Shown here: piece by piece, positions 36,707-46,152 of the stretch
How positions within the stretch are numbered: position 1 is the stretch's first letter
Layout of the letters: each line of letters begins with the position of its first letter
Source: Sulfitobacter sp. LCG007
Lineage (GTDB): Bacteria; Pseudomonadota; Alphaproteobacteria; Rhodobacterales; Rhodobacteraceae
Reading direction: 5' to 3'
Assembly (NCBI RefSeq): GCF_040801785.1
Contig: NZ_CP161805.1
Span: 558,001-622,000 of the forward strand
DNA: 64,000 nucleotides
The notes under the pieces: model-generated
The model's input: the letters and a program-made list of their open reading frames with translations, nothing else
Databases searched by the model: none
Told to the model about the DNA's origin: nothing
Position numbers and translations under genes: made by a program

Positions 36707-37422
36707 GTAGAGACAAGGCTAGATTTATGCTCCAACTCTCGACGCGCTGTCCGATCGACGACGGGGTTGAAGCAGCAGAGTTTGAAAATTTCTTGGACGA
36801 GCAAGTGGACGGACTACCCCGATGTACCGATCTTTTGTGGTGCGCGATATCCACCACAAAGGTATCGGTTAGCCTTTCACCAAACACTGATTGGCACCGG
36901 AATCCTTTGTCACTTCGTCTAATTCGGAATGCTGCTCATTCGAGGACAGTCGACGTAGAAAACGTTTTCTCATTGGAAAGCGCCCAAGATACTGCAAACC
37001 GACTGAATGCCATGGAGTTAGTTAGTATTTCGCCTGACGAGCTTTGGAACAGACGCGCTGATCTATTTCCCAGTCTGGTCTTTGGGCTCGACGTTGAGAA
37101 ACAACTAAAGGCAATAGGGTCCGACGTGTTTGCCAGTGCTGTCAGCAGGTTAGTGGACCTGAATACCTCGGCTGCTGATTGGGACGCAACGAGCAGTCCA
37201 ACACCCACCTACATCTGCAAAGTGACGGGCGAGTCTGCGTCTACAATGCAAAAGTATGGCGGCGACAGGATTTTTCGCTCAAGTGACGGGCAGAACGCGA
37301 CTTTCGAAAAGCACGCAAGACTGCATGACGGTGCAAGAATCCATCTCAGGGAAATCTCTGAGCAATCGGCAATCGAGATTGGCTACCTGGGTAAGCACTT
37401 GAGGATCGTCTCTGAAGACTAG
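36703..37422 (+). CDS. Hypothetical protein, possibly N-terminally truncated
   Basis: 239 aa beginning at or near the junction with the IS110 remnant. The coding sequence is AT-richer than the flanks and codon use differs from core genes. No motif is certain. The C-terminal end (FEKHARLHDGARIHLREIS, then IEIGYLGKHLRIV) has the look of a conserved domain ending. There are no membrane segments or signal peptide. The ATG is not preceded by a good ribosome site and lies where the IS110 sequence stops, so the true gene may have started upstream of what remains. It neighbours the restriction gene on the opposite strand, and a defence role is only a guess from position. Confidence 0.5.
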   Translation: MSRDKARFMLQLSTRCPIDDGVEAAEFENFLDEQVDGLPRCTDLLWCAISTTKVSVSLSPNTDWHRNPLSLRLIRNAAHSRTVDVENVFSLESAQDTANRLNAMELVSISPDELWNRRADLFPSLVFGLDVEKQLKAIGSDVFASAVSRLVDLNTSAADWDATSSPTPTYICKVTGESASTMQKYGGDRIFRSSDGQNATFEKHARLHDGARIHLREISEQSAIEIGYLGKHLRIVSED

Positions 37423-37708
37423 CTGACCAATCGACTCAGAAAGCTGGCCAGGATAAATGTCCGATTTTGCGAACTGCAGCGCAGCAATTTGGTTAATCGG
37501 CCAAAGACGGGTATGGGCCGGGAGCGGCCTTCGTCGGTAGGGGGCGGTAAGCGGACATGCGGCAGCGCACTCGCAACCTCTGGCGATAGCTGCCATTCAC
37601 GATCCCGTATCCCACCGTTCTGGCAGAACCTCGCGCCTCACCTCCGAATATGCCCGGTGCGCGGCGGCAGTGCGCCACGGCAGATTTTAACTTTCGGCCA
37701 TCTCTCGG
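37423..37708. other. Intergenic, no gene seen
   Basis: Between two convergent genes. No family pattern and no clear terminator hairpin. The last 30 bases before 37709 are AT-rich (CAGATTTTAACTTT). Confidence 0.4.
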
Positions 37709-40501
37709 CTAAGTCCCGGGTTCGGCAACGGCTGCGTGCCTTGCGACGATGTCCTGAATTTCCGCGGGCTTGAACGCCACATCCCATGCCCAGTGGCCGA
37801 AGCCGCCCGCCACGTTGACCGCCTTTACCCACTCCTTCAACGCATCCCGCTTGGCCTTGTTCTGGGGGCTGTCGGTGCCCTTGATCTCAAGGGTCAGAAT
37901 GGTGCCGCTGGCAAGGCGCACGAGGAAATCCGGAATATAACGGCGCCGTGAACCGGTCCACATGTAATAGATCTGGAATCCGAGGTGATCGTTCTTGGCA
38001 TAGGCGATGACGTCTTCGCGCTTCTCGAAGATGTTCGCTGCATGTCCCTCCCAGGACGAATCCCCGACCATGTGGCTGATATGCGACTTAGTGGTCGGAA
38101 AGCACGGCTTGGTGGTGTACCAGGTCCGCATCTGGCCGGTGGCGCTGATCGGGTTTTCCTCGTCGAACACCGGCGTCAGGCGCTCCGTGTTCTGCTCGGT
38201 CACGTTGCTCAACACATGCTGAACGACAAGGTCGATGTTGAGTGCGATCAAAATCCGCCGCCGAAGCGGGTCGGAGTGGAACAGCGACGGGATGTCGAGG
38301 CGGTCGAAGTTGAGAAACGCTTCGACGATCCTGACCAGCTGCGCCGCGAGATACTCGTGGCTACCCGAAAACCCGTGGCTGAGTTCGGCGAAGGCCTTCC
38401 GTGCTGCCTGAAAAACAAGACGTTGCAGACGGAAGCCGTCTGGCAGCTTCTCGAGGTCGATGGCTGTCACCTTGCCCATATCGGTCGCGCCGCCGAGCGC
38501 AGGAGCCAATTCGGCGCTGATTGGCGTGCTGGCAGGGTCGAGCACGAGCGGTGTTACCTTGCCCCAGTCCATGGCAAGTTGCGGTCTCACGACCGTCTCC
38601 ACGCGCAGCACGTTCGGCCAGCGAAGTTCCAGATGCGCACGGTCGGGCACCACTTCGATCTGGGCGGTTGGCTTCGGGGGTGGCGGCGCCTCACCGCCTT
38701 CGCCGGTCTCGGAGATAGAGAGCGGCACGCCGAAGACGTTGACGTATTCGGGCAGGAACAGGCCGTTCTCGTCAGTGTCATAGGACACGCGGCGCAAACC
38801 GCGCCCGACGACCTGTTCGCAGAGCAGCTGGGACGTGAAAGCCCGAAGCCCCATGATGTGCGTCACATTCTTGGCGTCCCATCCCTCAGACAGCATCGCC
38901 ACCGATATGACGTTCTGAAGATCCTGACCGGCGGCACCCCTTTTCCCGACGTTGTCCACGATCTCGCGCAGCAGTTCCTCCTTCTTCAGAGCACGGAACT
39001 GTTGGCGGCGGGTCTCGGGGATGGTCGCAGCGTCGATGATTGCCTTCAGCCGTGCCTCATAATCCTTGTCGGAGGTCGCGGTTTCGCCAATCTCAGCCTT
39101 CTCCAGCACCTTGGAATCGACCCGGAGCGTTCGGGTCGGTGCGTGCAATTCGGGCCAGTGCGCATCGCCCTTGGTGAAATAGGTCTCTATGCGGGCTGCG
39201 GTTTCGGTGCGGTTACAGACCGTCAGCATGACCGGCGGGGAATGATGCCCGGCCTCCTGCCATTGCGCCCGGGTTTCCCGCCAGTCGGCGCCCAGCAGCG
39301 TAAAAGCGTCCTGGACTAGCTTTGGCAGCGCCTCATGCGCCTCGGCTTTGCGGTTCAGGTCCTCTGAAACGGTTGGGTCGCGATAGATGTGGTACAGCTT
39401 GGACCGGAGCGTTTTGGCGTCCGGGATAGCATCGTCGCGGACCACGACCCGCGGGGTCTTCACCAGCCCGGCCTCGATCGCGTCGTTCAGCCCGAAATCC
39501 GAGACGATCCAGTCGAACAGCGCCGTGTCGGTGCTCTTCTTTCCGGTCGGCGCGAAAGGCGTCGCTGACAGGTCAAAGCAGCGCTGAATGCGCCGGGTCT
39601 TGTGAATGCGGTCCAGCCCCTCGATCCAGCGCGTTGCCTCGTCAAGGTCAATGCCATGCTCTTGGGCGTGCTTCTTGCTGATCTTCACCTCGGGCGGCTT
39701 GCGATAGGCGTGGTGCGCCTCGTCGTTGATGACGATGATGTCCTTGTGCGCCGCCAGCTTGCCCAGCACCCGCCGCGTGAAGGCCTCGTCGGACTCGCGC
39801 CCCTTCTTGACCACCGAGCGGTCGGCTTCCTTCAGCGGCATGAGCGTGTGCCAGTTCTCGATCAGCACCTCGGCCTGGTTCAGTTTCTGGCGCAGGGCCT
39901 CGGACGGGCACAGGTTGAACTCGTCATAGTAGCTGCCCTCGCTGGGCAGCAGCACCTGCAGCCGTTCCTTCACGGTCAGGCCGGGCGCTACGATGAACAC
40001 GGCGCGGCTGAAATCCTTGTTTCGCTTCGGATAGGTCAGCGCGTTCAGCACCTGCCAGGTGATGATCATCGCCATCACCGTGGTTTTGCCCGCTCCGGTG
40101 GCCATCTTGTTGCACAGACGCTCCCAAGTTCCGCCGTCGCCAGGGATCGCGATGCCCTGCTTGAACGCCTCCGCCCCCTCGACCCACCAGATCAGTGTCT
40201 CGATCGCCTCGAGCTGGCAGAAATAGAACGGGTACTGGCGCGCATCGCGGTCGTGCCAGTGCTCCAGCAGCTTGCGCGTGACGATGGTCACGCCCGGCCA
40301 GCCTGCCTCGCGCCAGGCGTCGACGCGGGTGCGGATCGTGTTCACCAGGTCCAGCACCTCGGTCCGCTTGGTGTTGTTGCGCGCGTCGAAGACCTCGTAG
40401 CTCGCCGGGCGCCGTTCGGGCTTGATTTCCAACTTGCCGCCCTTGGCCTCGACCCAATGCTGCGCCGGGCAGACGAATGGCGTGTTGATGATGAGGGACA
40501 T
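37709..40501 (-). CDS. Type III-like restriction endonuclease subunit (Res helicase-nuclease)
   Basis: 930 aa from the ATG at 40501 (MSLIINTPFVCPAQHWVEAK); sequence upstream in this frame overlaps the methyltransferase gene. SF2 helicase motifs: Walker A ATGAGKTT (GAGKT at 136-140), VINDEAHHAY, FDLSATPFAPTG, AMLSEGWDAKNV and QVVGRGLRR. Near the C-terminus YIPDFLVRLASGTILTLEIKG supplies a PD-(D/E)xK nuclease (PD...ExK). This is the order in type III Res subunits, which translocate or diffuse along DNA and cut when two unmethylated sites are found. The gene begins 4 bases after the methyltransferase stop. It appears intact. Confidence 0.9.
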   Translation of the reverse strand: MSLIINTPFVCPAQHWVEAKGGKLEIKPERRPASYEVFDARNNTKRTEVLDLVNTIRTRVDAWREAGWPGVTIVTRKLLEHWHDRDARQYPFYFCQLEAIETLIWWVEGAEAFKQGIAIPGDGGTWERLCNKMATGAGKTTVMAMIITWQVLNALTYPKRNKDFSRAVFIVAPGLTVKERLQVLLPSEGSYYDEFNLCPSEALRQKLNQAEVLIENWHTLMPLKEADRSVVKKGRESDEAFTRRVLGKLAAHKDIIVINDEAHHAYRKPPEVKISKKHAQEHGIDLDEATRWIEGLDRIHKTRRIQRCFDLSATPFAPTGKKSTDTALFDWIVSDFGLNDAIEAGLVKTPRVVVRDDAIPDAKTLRSKLYHIYRDPTVSEDLNRKAEAHEALPKLVQDAFTLLGADWRETRAQWQEAGHHSPPVMLTVCNRTETAARIETYFTKGDAHWPELHAPTRTLRVDSKVLEKAEIGETATSDKDYEARLKAIIDAATIPETRRQQFRALKKEELLREIVDNVGKRGAAGQDLQNVISVAMLSEGWDAKNVTHIMGLRAFTSQLLCEQVVGRGLRRVSYDTDENGLFLPEYVNVFGVPLSISETGEGGEAPPPPKPTAQIEVVPDRAHLELRWPNVLRVETVVRPQLAMDWGKVTPLVLDPASTPISAELAPALGGATDMGKVTAIDLEKLPDGFRLQRLVFQAARKAFAELSHGFSGSHEYLAAQLVRIVEAFLNFDRLDIPSLFHSDPLRRRILIALNIDLVVQHVLSNVTEQNTERLTPVFDEENPISATGQMRTWYTTKPCFPTTKSHISHMVGDSSWEGHAANIFEKREDVIAYAKNDHLGFQIYYMWTGSRRRYIPDFLVRLASGTILTLEIKGTDSPQNKAKRDALKEWVKAVNVAGGFGHWAWDVAFKPAEIQDIVARHAAVAEPGT

Positions 40502-40505
40502 GGGC

Positions 40506-43500
40506 CTACCGCTCCAGCGGCATGATCTTGAGCGACTCGATCCCGCGGTCGTCCACGATCTTGACCGCGATCCGCCAGTTCTCACCCGCCTCGAAGGGCA
40601 GCGAGACGGTGCCGTGGAACTGCTCCAGCAGGTCCTCGTCCAGTTCCGCGCGCACGGTCTTGCGCAGCCGGTTCCAGCCGCCCTTCGCATCCGCCATCGG
40701 GAAGAACACCTGATGCGGCATCAGCGAGCGGTTGTCGTAATCCACGTCCAGCGACCACATTGCGATCTGCGTCTTGCCGCCGGACACCAGATCGCCCGCC
40801 TTCGGATCGAAATAGTCGAAGCCGTTGACCTCGACCTCCCACAGCGCGTCCTTGCGCTTGCGCAGCTCCACGTCGGGCTGGCCCATCAGCCAGAAGGACT
40901 GGTTCGAGGCCCGCTTCTTCTTCAGATCCTCGGTCAAGAGGTCGGTGTTCATCTGCGCCTTGAGCAGCGTCACGCCGGGCCAGTTCACCTCGTCGATGTC
41001 CTTTGCGGCCTCGGGGTCGAAGGTGAAGGCGCAGAACAGGATGAACTTGGGCGACGGGCGCAGGGTCTCTGCCTCGGTCAGCGCCAGTTCCACCTGCCGC
41101 TGCTCCAAGGCCGCGTGCTCGGGGCCGAAACTGACGACGACGCGCTCGCCCGTCTCGGCCAGCGATCCACTTGCGTGGATATGTTTCAGCCCAGGCAGCG
41201 TCTCGAACTCGGCGAAGCGGAGCATGGCGCCGCCCTTGCCACGCACGCCGGTCTTGAGCAGTTCGTCGCGCCAGAGCGCCTGGCGGGAGGTCTCGCCGGA
41301 GCGGGCAACGGTCTCGTCTGCTTCCTGCGGGGGCATGCTCTCGTCCAGCGACAAGACGGTCGGCGCCGGCACTGCCTCGACCGAGAAGGGCCCGCAGATG
41401 CGCAGCTTGGATTTGTCGATGCGCGGCTTGTCGTAGAGCGTTTCCTGCTCGGCATGGTCGGCGATGGACTGGTCCATGCGGCGCTGCATCGCCTGCCGTG
41501 CGGTGTGGAAGGCGTCGAAGGGCGCGCGGGCGGCCTCGGGCCAATCGTCGGGCCAGTCGAAGGGCACCTCCCATTCGTGCAGGGTGTCGCCCTTGGCGAA
41601 GTCCACCGGCTTGCCTTTGCGCACGCCCTGCGCGGGCTTGAGCGGCTTCGGCGGGCTTGCGACCAGCGCGGCGTTCAGGTCTGCCAGCGCCGCCGCGATC
41701 TTCGGGTGATCCTCGTCGTAGATGGTATCGATGTCGGGGTTGTTGGCGATTTTTCCGAGCATAACGCGCGGCGTCGTCTCGTAGTCGAAGCCGCCGCCCA
41801 GCCCCTCATGCGGATAGCGGAGCACGTAGTAGTCGAAGCTGGCGGTCATCAGCCGCTGCTTGGCCAATGAGATCGCCACGCGCGAGGTGTCGCATGTGAT
41901 CCAGCGCCGCCCCCATTTCTCGGCGACGAAGGCGGTGGTGCCAGAGCCGCAGGTGGGATCGAGCACGAGGTCGCCGGGATCGGTGGTCATGAGCAAGCAG
42001 CGTTCAATGATCTTGTTGCTGGTCTGAACCACATAGACTTTCGGATCGGCACGATCCTGAACCGCGCCAGCGATATCGAACCAGTTATCCGTGATCGGCA
42101 CCTGATCGAAGTCCGTGAAGAAGCGAACATACCTTAGCTTTCCGCGTGGCGTGATTAGGAAGCGATTCGCCCGTGTGAGGCGGCGCATTCCGTGGGGAAC
42201 CGGTGCTTTCCAGTGGTTTCCAGAACCGGGGTGGAAAGTCATACCGCACCATTCCCAATCCACGGTCGCCGCACCCTCTCCTTGTGAGCTTGGGTTGTCG
42301 TCCGTGAATATTCTCGTGGCTTCCGGGATCGTTTCCGGGCGCAGGCGCTGCTCCTTGGGCAGTGGCCCCCGGCTACCGTTTGAAAATTGTGCTTGGTCGT
42401 AGTCTCCGCGAGCCGCTTCCGCACGATCCTTTTGAAGATAAAGGCGGTTGAACTTCACCTTATCTTTGTTCTTGGCAAACCAGAGGATGTAGTCACCGGT
42501 TCTGCTCAGGCCGGAAGATGCGAAGCCACCCGTTGTCGAGTAGCTGATAAGTGACATCGTATTCTCGGACCCGAAGACCTCGGACAGAAGCTGTCGGACA
42601 TGGTGCAGGTTCTCATCTGAGATCTGCACGAACACCGACCCGCTGTCGGTCAGCAATTCCCGCGCCAGCATCAGCCGGTCGCGCAGATAGGTGAGGTAGG
42701 AGTGGATGCCGAGTTCCCAGGTGTCCCGAAACGCCTTGATCATCTCGGGTTCCTGGGTGAGGTCGGCGTCCGAGCGGTCCTTCACGTCGCGCTTGTTCGT
42801 GAAGGGCTGGAAATTCGACCCGTATTTGATGCCGTAGGGCGGGTCGATGTAGATCATCTGCACCTTGCCGCCCATGCTTTCCTTGGTCAGCAGCGAGTTC
42901 ATCACCAGCAGGCTGTCGCCCGCCACCAGCCGGTTCGACCAGCCCTTTTCGTGGTGGTAGAAATCCAGCGCCTGGCGCAGCGGCAGGTTCTCGAACGGGG
43001 CCGCGAACAGGTCCGGCTGCCGCCACTGCGTCGGCGCATCCTTGCCCTTCAGCCGCTTGGCTGCATTGGCGAGGATCGTCGCCGGGTCCACCCGTTCATG
43101 GACATGGAGCGAGACGGTGTCGACCTTGACGCTCGTCCGCTCCGCCTTGCCCGTCCAGTTGAGATAGGGCGCCTGCAGCCGCTTCAGCTCCTGCAGCGCG
43201 TCCCGCATCCGTTCGGGATCTTCGCTGGCCAGAGCATCGTCGATGAGCCGTTCGATCCCCGCGCGCGCCGAGTCGAAATTCAGCACCGGGTCGAGATGCG
43301 GGTCGTAGGCCCAGACCGTCTTCTCGCCATCCGGGTCGGTGCCGGCATGGACCATCCCGACCTCGGGGTTGTTCACCCGCGTCTCGCCGTGACGGTAGCT
43401 CAGCACTTGCGTGGGGCCATTCGGCTTGCGCGCGGCTTTCTTCGTGGGCTTGCGTCGTCTCTGACCGGGCGCGGCCTCTTCGGTATGGGTCAGTTCGAAC

Positions 43501-43760
43501 TCATCGTCCTCGTCGCCCTCATCCTCGTCCAGGACGTCATCCTCATCGTCCGGTTTATCGGTGACCCGGAAGATCGATCCGCCACGGCCCTTGCCACGCC
43601 CGAGCACGCCTTCATCAATCAGCGCATCGCGTGCGGCGAAGTAATCTTCATCGGCAAGGTCGGGCAAATGCTCGCGCAGCAGCGCCAGCATCGCCCCGTT
43701 GCCTATGGAGGAACCGTCTTCAGGTGACAGGGTCAGGATCAGGTCGGAAATATCGGACAT
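40506..43760 (-). CDS. Type III-like site-specific DNA methyltransferase (Mod), large form
   Basis: 1084 aa from the ATG at 43760 (MSDISDLILTLSPEDGSS); a TTG at 43796 would add 12 residues. Order of motifs is the beta class: MIYIDPPYGIKYGSNF (motif IV, near residue 303) before LDPTCGSGTTAFVAEKWGRRW (motif I, near 597). The N-terminal 65 residues resemble a winged-helix module (GNGAMLALLREHLPDL, AARDALIDEGVLGRGKGRGG). A very acidic linker (DDEDDVLDEDEGDEDDEFE) and a basic KPTKKAARK stretch follow. The C-terminal 400 residues carry no methylase motif and may hold target recognition. It is longer than classical Mod (about 650). DPPY suggests N6-adenine methylation. Co-transcribed with the nuclease. 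Confidence 0.88.
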   Translation of the reverse strand: MSDISDLILTLSPEDGSSIGNGAMLALLREHLPDLADEDYFAARDALIDEGVLGRGKGRGGSIFRVTDKPDDEDDVLDEDEGDEDDEFELTHTEEAAPGQRRRKPTKKAARKPNGPTQVLSYRHGETRVNNPEVGMVHAGTDPDGEKTVWAYDPHLDPVLNFDSARAGIERLIDDALASEDPERMRDALQELKRLQAPYLNWTGKAERTSVKVDTVSLHVHERVDPATILANAAKRLKGKDAPTQWRQPDLFAAPFENLPLRQALDFYHHEKGWSNRLVAGDSLLVMNSLLTKESMGGKVQMIYIDPPYGIKYGSNFQPFTNKRDVKDRSDADLTQEPEMIKAFRDTWELGIHSYLTYLRDRLMLARELLTDSGSVFVQISDENLHHVRQLLSEVFGSENTMSLISYSTTGGFASSGLSRTGDYILWFAKNKDKVKFNRLYLQKDRAEAARGDYDQAQFSNGSRGPLPKEQRLRPETIPEATRIFTDDNPSSQGEGAATVDWEWCGMTFHPGSGNHWKAPVPHGMRRLTRANRFLITPRGKLRYVRFFTDFDQVPITDNWFDIAGAVQDRADPKVYVVQTSNKIIERCLLMTTDPGDLVLDPTCGSGTTAFVAEKWGRRWITCDTSRVAISLAKQRLMTASFDYYVLRYPHEGLGGGFDYETTPRVMLGKIANNPDIDTIYDEDHPKIAAALADLNAALVASPPKPLKPAQGVRKGKPVDFAKGDTLHEWEVPFDWPDDWPEAARAPFDAFHTARQAMQRRMDQSIADHAEQETLYDKPRIDKSKLRICGPFSVEAVPAPTVLSLDESMPPQEADETVARSGETSRQALWRDELLKTGVRGKGGAMLRFAEFETLPGLKHIHASGSLAETGERVVVSFGPEHAALEQRQVELALTEAETLRPSPKFILFCAFTFDPEAAKDIDEVNWPGVTLLKAQMNTDLLTEDLKKKRASNQSFWLMGQPDVELRKRKDALWEVEVNGFDYFDPKAGDLVSGGKTQIAMWSLDVDYDNRSLMPHQVFFPMADAKGGWNRLRKTVRAELDEDLLEQFHGTVSLPFEAGENWRIAVKIVDDRGIESLKIMPLER

Positions 43761-44200
43761 GCGGCGCAGGAACTCACGAAAAGGTCTTGTTCCCAATGCC
43801 TATCGCGCCGGCCGTCCGTTTGCACCTAGGAACTGAATTTCCTTAAGCCTGACCGAAGATAAGAGAGCGCGCGTACGCGAATGGTAGGTTCGGTGAAGCT
43901 GCAGCGCAGTATCCGGGGTCGTCGCGAAGGCCGCTAAGGGCCGCGAGCGGCTCTGTTGCACAAATCCCGTGACGGGATTCATTTGGTGAATCCAGCGTGG
44001 TAGCTGGCCGGCATGAGCAGACCGACACCCCCGACCTACAAGACCAGGAACTGGCCAGCCTACAATGAAGCGCTGAAGCACCGGGGCTCGCTGACGATCT
44101 GGTTCGATCCCACCATGACTTGGGATGCCGCGCCGACAGGCAGGCGCGGCCGCCAGCGGACCTACAGCGACGCCGCTATCCAATCGTGTCTGACAATGAA

Positions 44201-44253
44201 GGGTGAAGGGCGTTTTCGGAATTGATCCAGTGGATCAATTCAGCCCTGAACGG
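44201..44253. repeat. 53-nt palindromic insertion element, copy 1
   Basis: GGGTGA, then the 5-bp arm AGGGC, a 7-base bulge, an 11-bp arm GAATTGATCCA (44219-44229), one loop base, the matching arm TGGATCAATTC, a single A, GCCCT and GAACGG. The same plan and total length occur at 46543-46595 in copy B with different arm sequences. Confidence 0.75.
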
Positions 44254-44434
44254 GCGGCGCCTCGGGCTTTTCGGCATGGCCCTGCGACAGACGACCGGGT
44301 TTGTCGAAAGCCTGTCGCGACTGGTGGGCCTCGACTGGTCGCTGCCCGACGTCAGCACGCTATCTCGCCGCCAGCATACGCTGGCCCTCAATATCCCCTA
44401 TCGCGGTTCCAATGGGCCGCTGCATTTGTTGATC

Positions 44435-44473
44435 CCCTCTCATGGTTTGCAAGCAAACCACTGCCGTTCAGCG
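44435..44473. repeat. 39-nt palindromic in-frame insertion
   Basis: Compared with copy B, 39 extra bases lie between ATC and GATAGA of the transposase. They contain TGGTTTGC-AA-GCAAACCA (44443-44460), a perfect 8-bp inverted repeat. The length is a multiple of three and no stop results. Confidence 0.65.
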
Positions 44474-45100
44474 GATAGAACTGGCATCAAGGTCGAGGGC
44501 GAAGGCGAATGGCACGCCCGCAAGCATGGGGGCCCAAAAAAGGCGGGTCTGGCGCGAGATCCACCTCGGGATTGACGAGGAAACCTTGGAATTCCGGGCT
44601 GTCGAGATCACCGGAAGCCACATTGGCGATGCACCGGTCTTGCCCGACCTTCTCAGCCAGATACCGGAGGGCCAAGAAATCGGCAGCGTCATGGCAGACG
44701 GCGCTCACGACACACGCAAATGCCACGATGCCATCGCTGACCGCGGCGCCCACGCCGTCGTCCCGCCCCGCAAGAATGCAAAGCCATGGAAGACCGTCAC
44801 CGAGGGAGCCGTGGCGCGAAACGAGGCCTGCGCGCGGCGAAATACCTGGGTCGCGCGCTCTGGCGACGATGGATCGGATACCACAGCCGGAGCCGCATCG
44901 AGACAAAGATGCACTGTGTCAGACTGCTGGGTCAGCGGCTCATGACGCGGGACTTCAACCGACAGGTCGCCGAGATCCAGGTCCGCATCGCCGTCCTGAG
45001 CGGCGACACCGCGCTTGGCATACCCGTCACGGAGACCGTGGGATAAATCCGTCCGGGGTAAGGGGCAGCCTGGCCGTCAGCAGATTTATGCAACAGAGCC

Positions 45101-45313
45101 GATAACAGGGGATATCTCCACGGCGCACTGAAAAAGGCATTTGGACAGCTCTACGGATATACGAGCAGCGAGGGTATCCGCCATGCGAACGTGTTCACTG
45201 ATGAAGCCTAGGTCGACGAAGCAGACGCCTTGTTCATGCTCGGGGCATGCGCTTCGTTTGTATCCTATCTGATCGCGCGGGCAGCGGGCGCTGGCGGGCC
45301 AGACGCTACCTAA
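45101..45313 (+). pseudogene. C-terminal fragment of an abortive-infection-like protein, with in-frame TAG
   Basis: Directly after the IS end the plus strand reads GYLHGALKKAFGQLYGYTSS, then EGIRHANVFTDEA, a TAG stop (45209-45211), then VDEADALFMLGACASFVSYL in the same frame, ending at TAA 45311-45313. The ALKKAFGxLYGYTS...GIRHA...DALFMLGACASFVSYLI pattern is the C-terminus of proteins I associate with the AbiJ/STM4504-like abortive-infection families. The N-terminal part is lost to the IS. Family naming is from memory of the pattern and tentative. Confidence 0.55.
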
Positions 45314-45423
45314 ACCGGCTCCCACCGCCGGTTGACGTCACGACGTCATTTAGCGCGGCTCCCCGCCCCGCCTAAATCTTGAGCGCCCTGTTAATGCTTG
45401 ATCGAGATCAAAATATGATAGTT

Positions 45424-45879
45424 TTAAGTTTTGTTTAGGAGAGCTCCTATCTCGCTATTATTCGCAATTGCTTGATCTCCTGCTGCGCACAAATTGGATA
45501 CATCGCCGTTGATTGCATAATATTTTTGTAGCCCATCCAAGTCGGATTTGATCTTCGCGAAAAATGCCGAAGAATCTAAAACCGCACTGACTTCATCTTT
45601 ACTTAGCCCAGCTTGTTTGGTATTGGCAGCAAATTCACGAGACCTTATTTTGTCGGCTGGTTCATCAAACGAAATTGTTGGGCAGTACCGTGCGATTGTG
45701 CGAGCCGCGGCGCCATTCATAACAAACGCATAGACTATGACGGGGTAACCGCTTTGAGCAGCGAGCTCATATACACGTGGATTTTTGATTAGAGGTACGC
45801 TGGTTCCAGATTGTGGAGGTGAATCGCAACCAGCTAAAGCTGCGGCCACAAATATGAACACATATTTCTTACTTATCAT
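45424..45879 (-). CDS. Small predicted lipoprotein, unknown function
   Basis: 151 aa from the ATG at 45879, which has a very strong ribosome site (AAGGAGATATC). The N-terminus MISKKYVFIFVAAALAGCDS is a lipoprotein signal with lipobox ALAGC. The mature part contains RTIARYCPTISFDEPADKIR, a Lys/Asp-rich helical middle and two more cysteines. The gene is clearly AT-rich relative to the chromosome, has its own AT-rich upstream region (45880-46088) and is unrelated to the IS elements that flank it. It seems intact. No family recognised. Confidence 0.7.
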   Translation of the reverse strand: MISKKYVFIFVAAALAGCDSPPQSGTSVPLIKNPRVYELAAQSGYPVIVYAFVMNGAAARTIARYCPTISFDEPADKIRSREFAANTKQAGLSKDEVSAVLDSSAFFAKIKSDLDGLQKYYAINGDVSNLCAAGDQAIANNSEIGALLNKT

Positions 45880-46152
45880 AGATATCTCCTTCGCCGGTGC
45901 CAAATAAGCATCTGCGATTTGCGTATGTTGTATTGACCACAAATCCATATTAAGAAACACGTTGAAGACGTTGGTTCCGATTTGATCTAAAATCAAGTCT
46001 TTTGATATAGACCACATCCAAAACGCAACCATGGCGCGATATTTTATGCTATTTGTTTGAGAAACCACCAGCTTTCGCATGTCTCGATGGCTCTGTTGCA
46101 CAAATCGCGTGACGGGATTCATTTCGTGAATCCAGCGTGGTAGCTGGCCGGC

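Larger units (their letters stand above)
44013..45046 (+). pseudogene. IS5-type transposase of copy A, broken
   Basis: The frame starts MSRPTPPTYKTRNWPAYNEA and reads normally to CLTMK, then a 53-nt palindromic insertion (44201-44253) brings stops. The transposase resumes as FGMALRQTTGFVESLSRLVG. A 39-nt in-frame insertion (about 44435-44473) adds PSHGLQANHCRSA inside the first catalytic motif region (LLIDSTGIK in the intact form). At 44534-44539 a run of six A causes a further shift where PKRRVWRK is expected. The end ETKMHCVRLLGQRL is normal. Not functional. Confidence 0.88.
43949..45100 (+). mobile_element. IS5-type insertion sequence, copy A (degenerate)
   Basis: 1152 bp with inverted ends: GGCTCTGTTGCACAAATC at the left (43949) and GATTTATGCAACAGAGCC at the right (to 45100). 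No clear target duplication. The sequence between differs from copy B (46089) by two palindromic insertions and a one-base insertion in an A run. It cuts an abortive-infection-like gene on its right. Confidence 0.9.

Noticed and set aside
44534-44539. Run of six A in IS copy A as a programmed frameshift site
   Set aside because: Copy B lacks the run and reads straight through here, and copy A is already broken upstream, so a plain one-base insertion is more likely.
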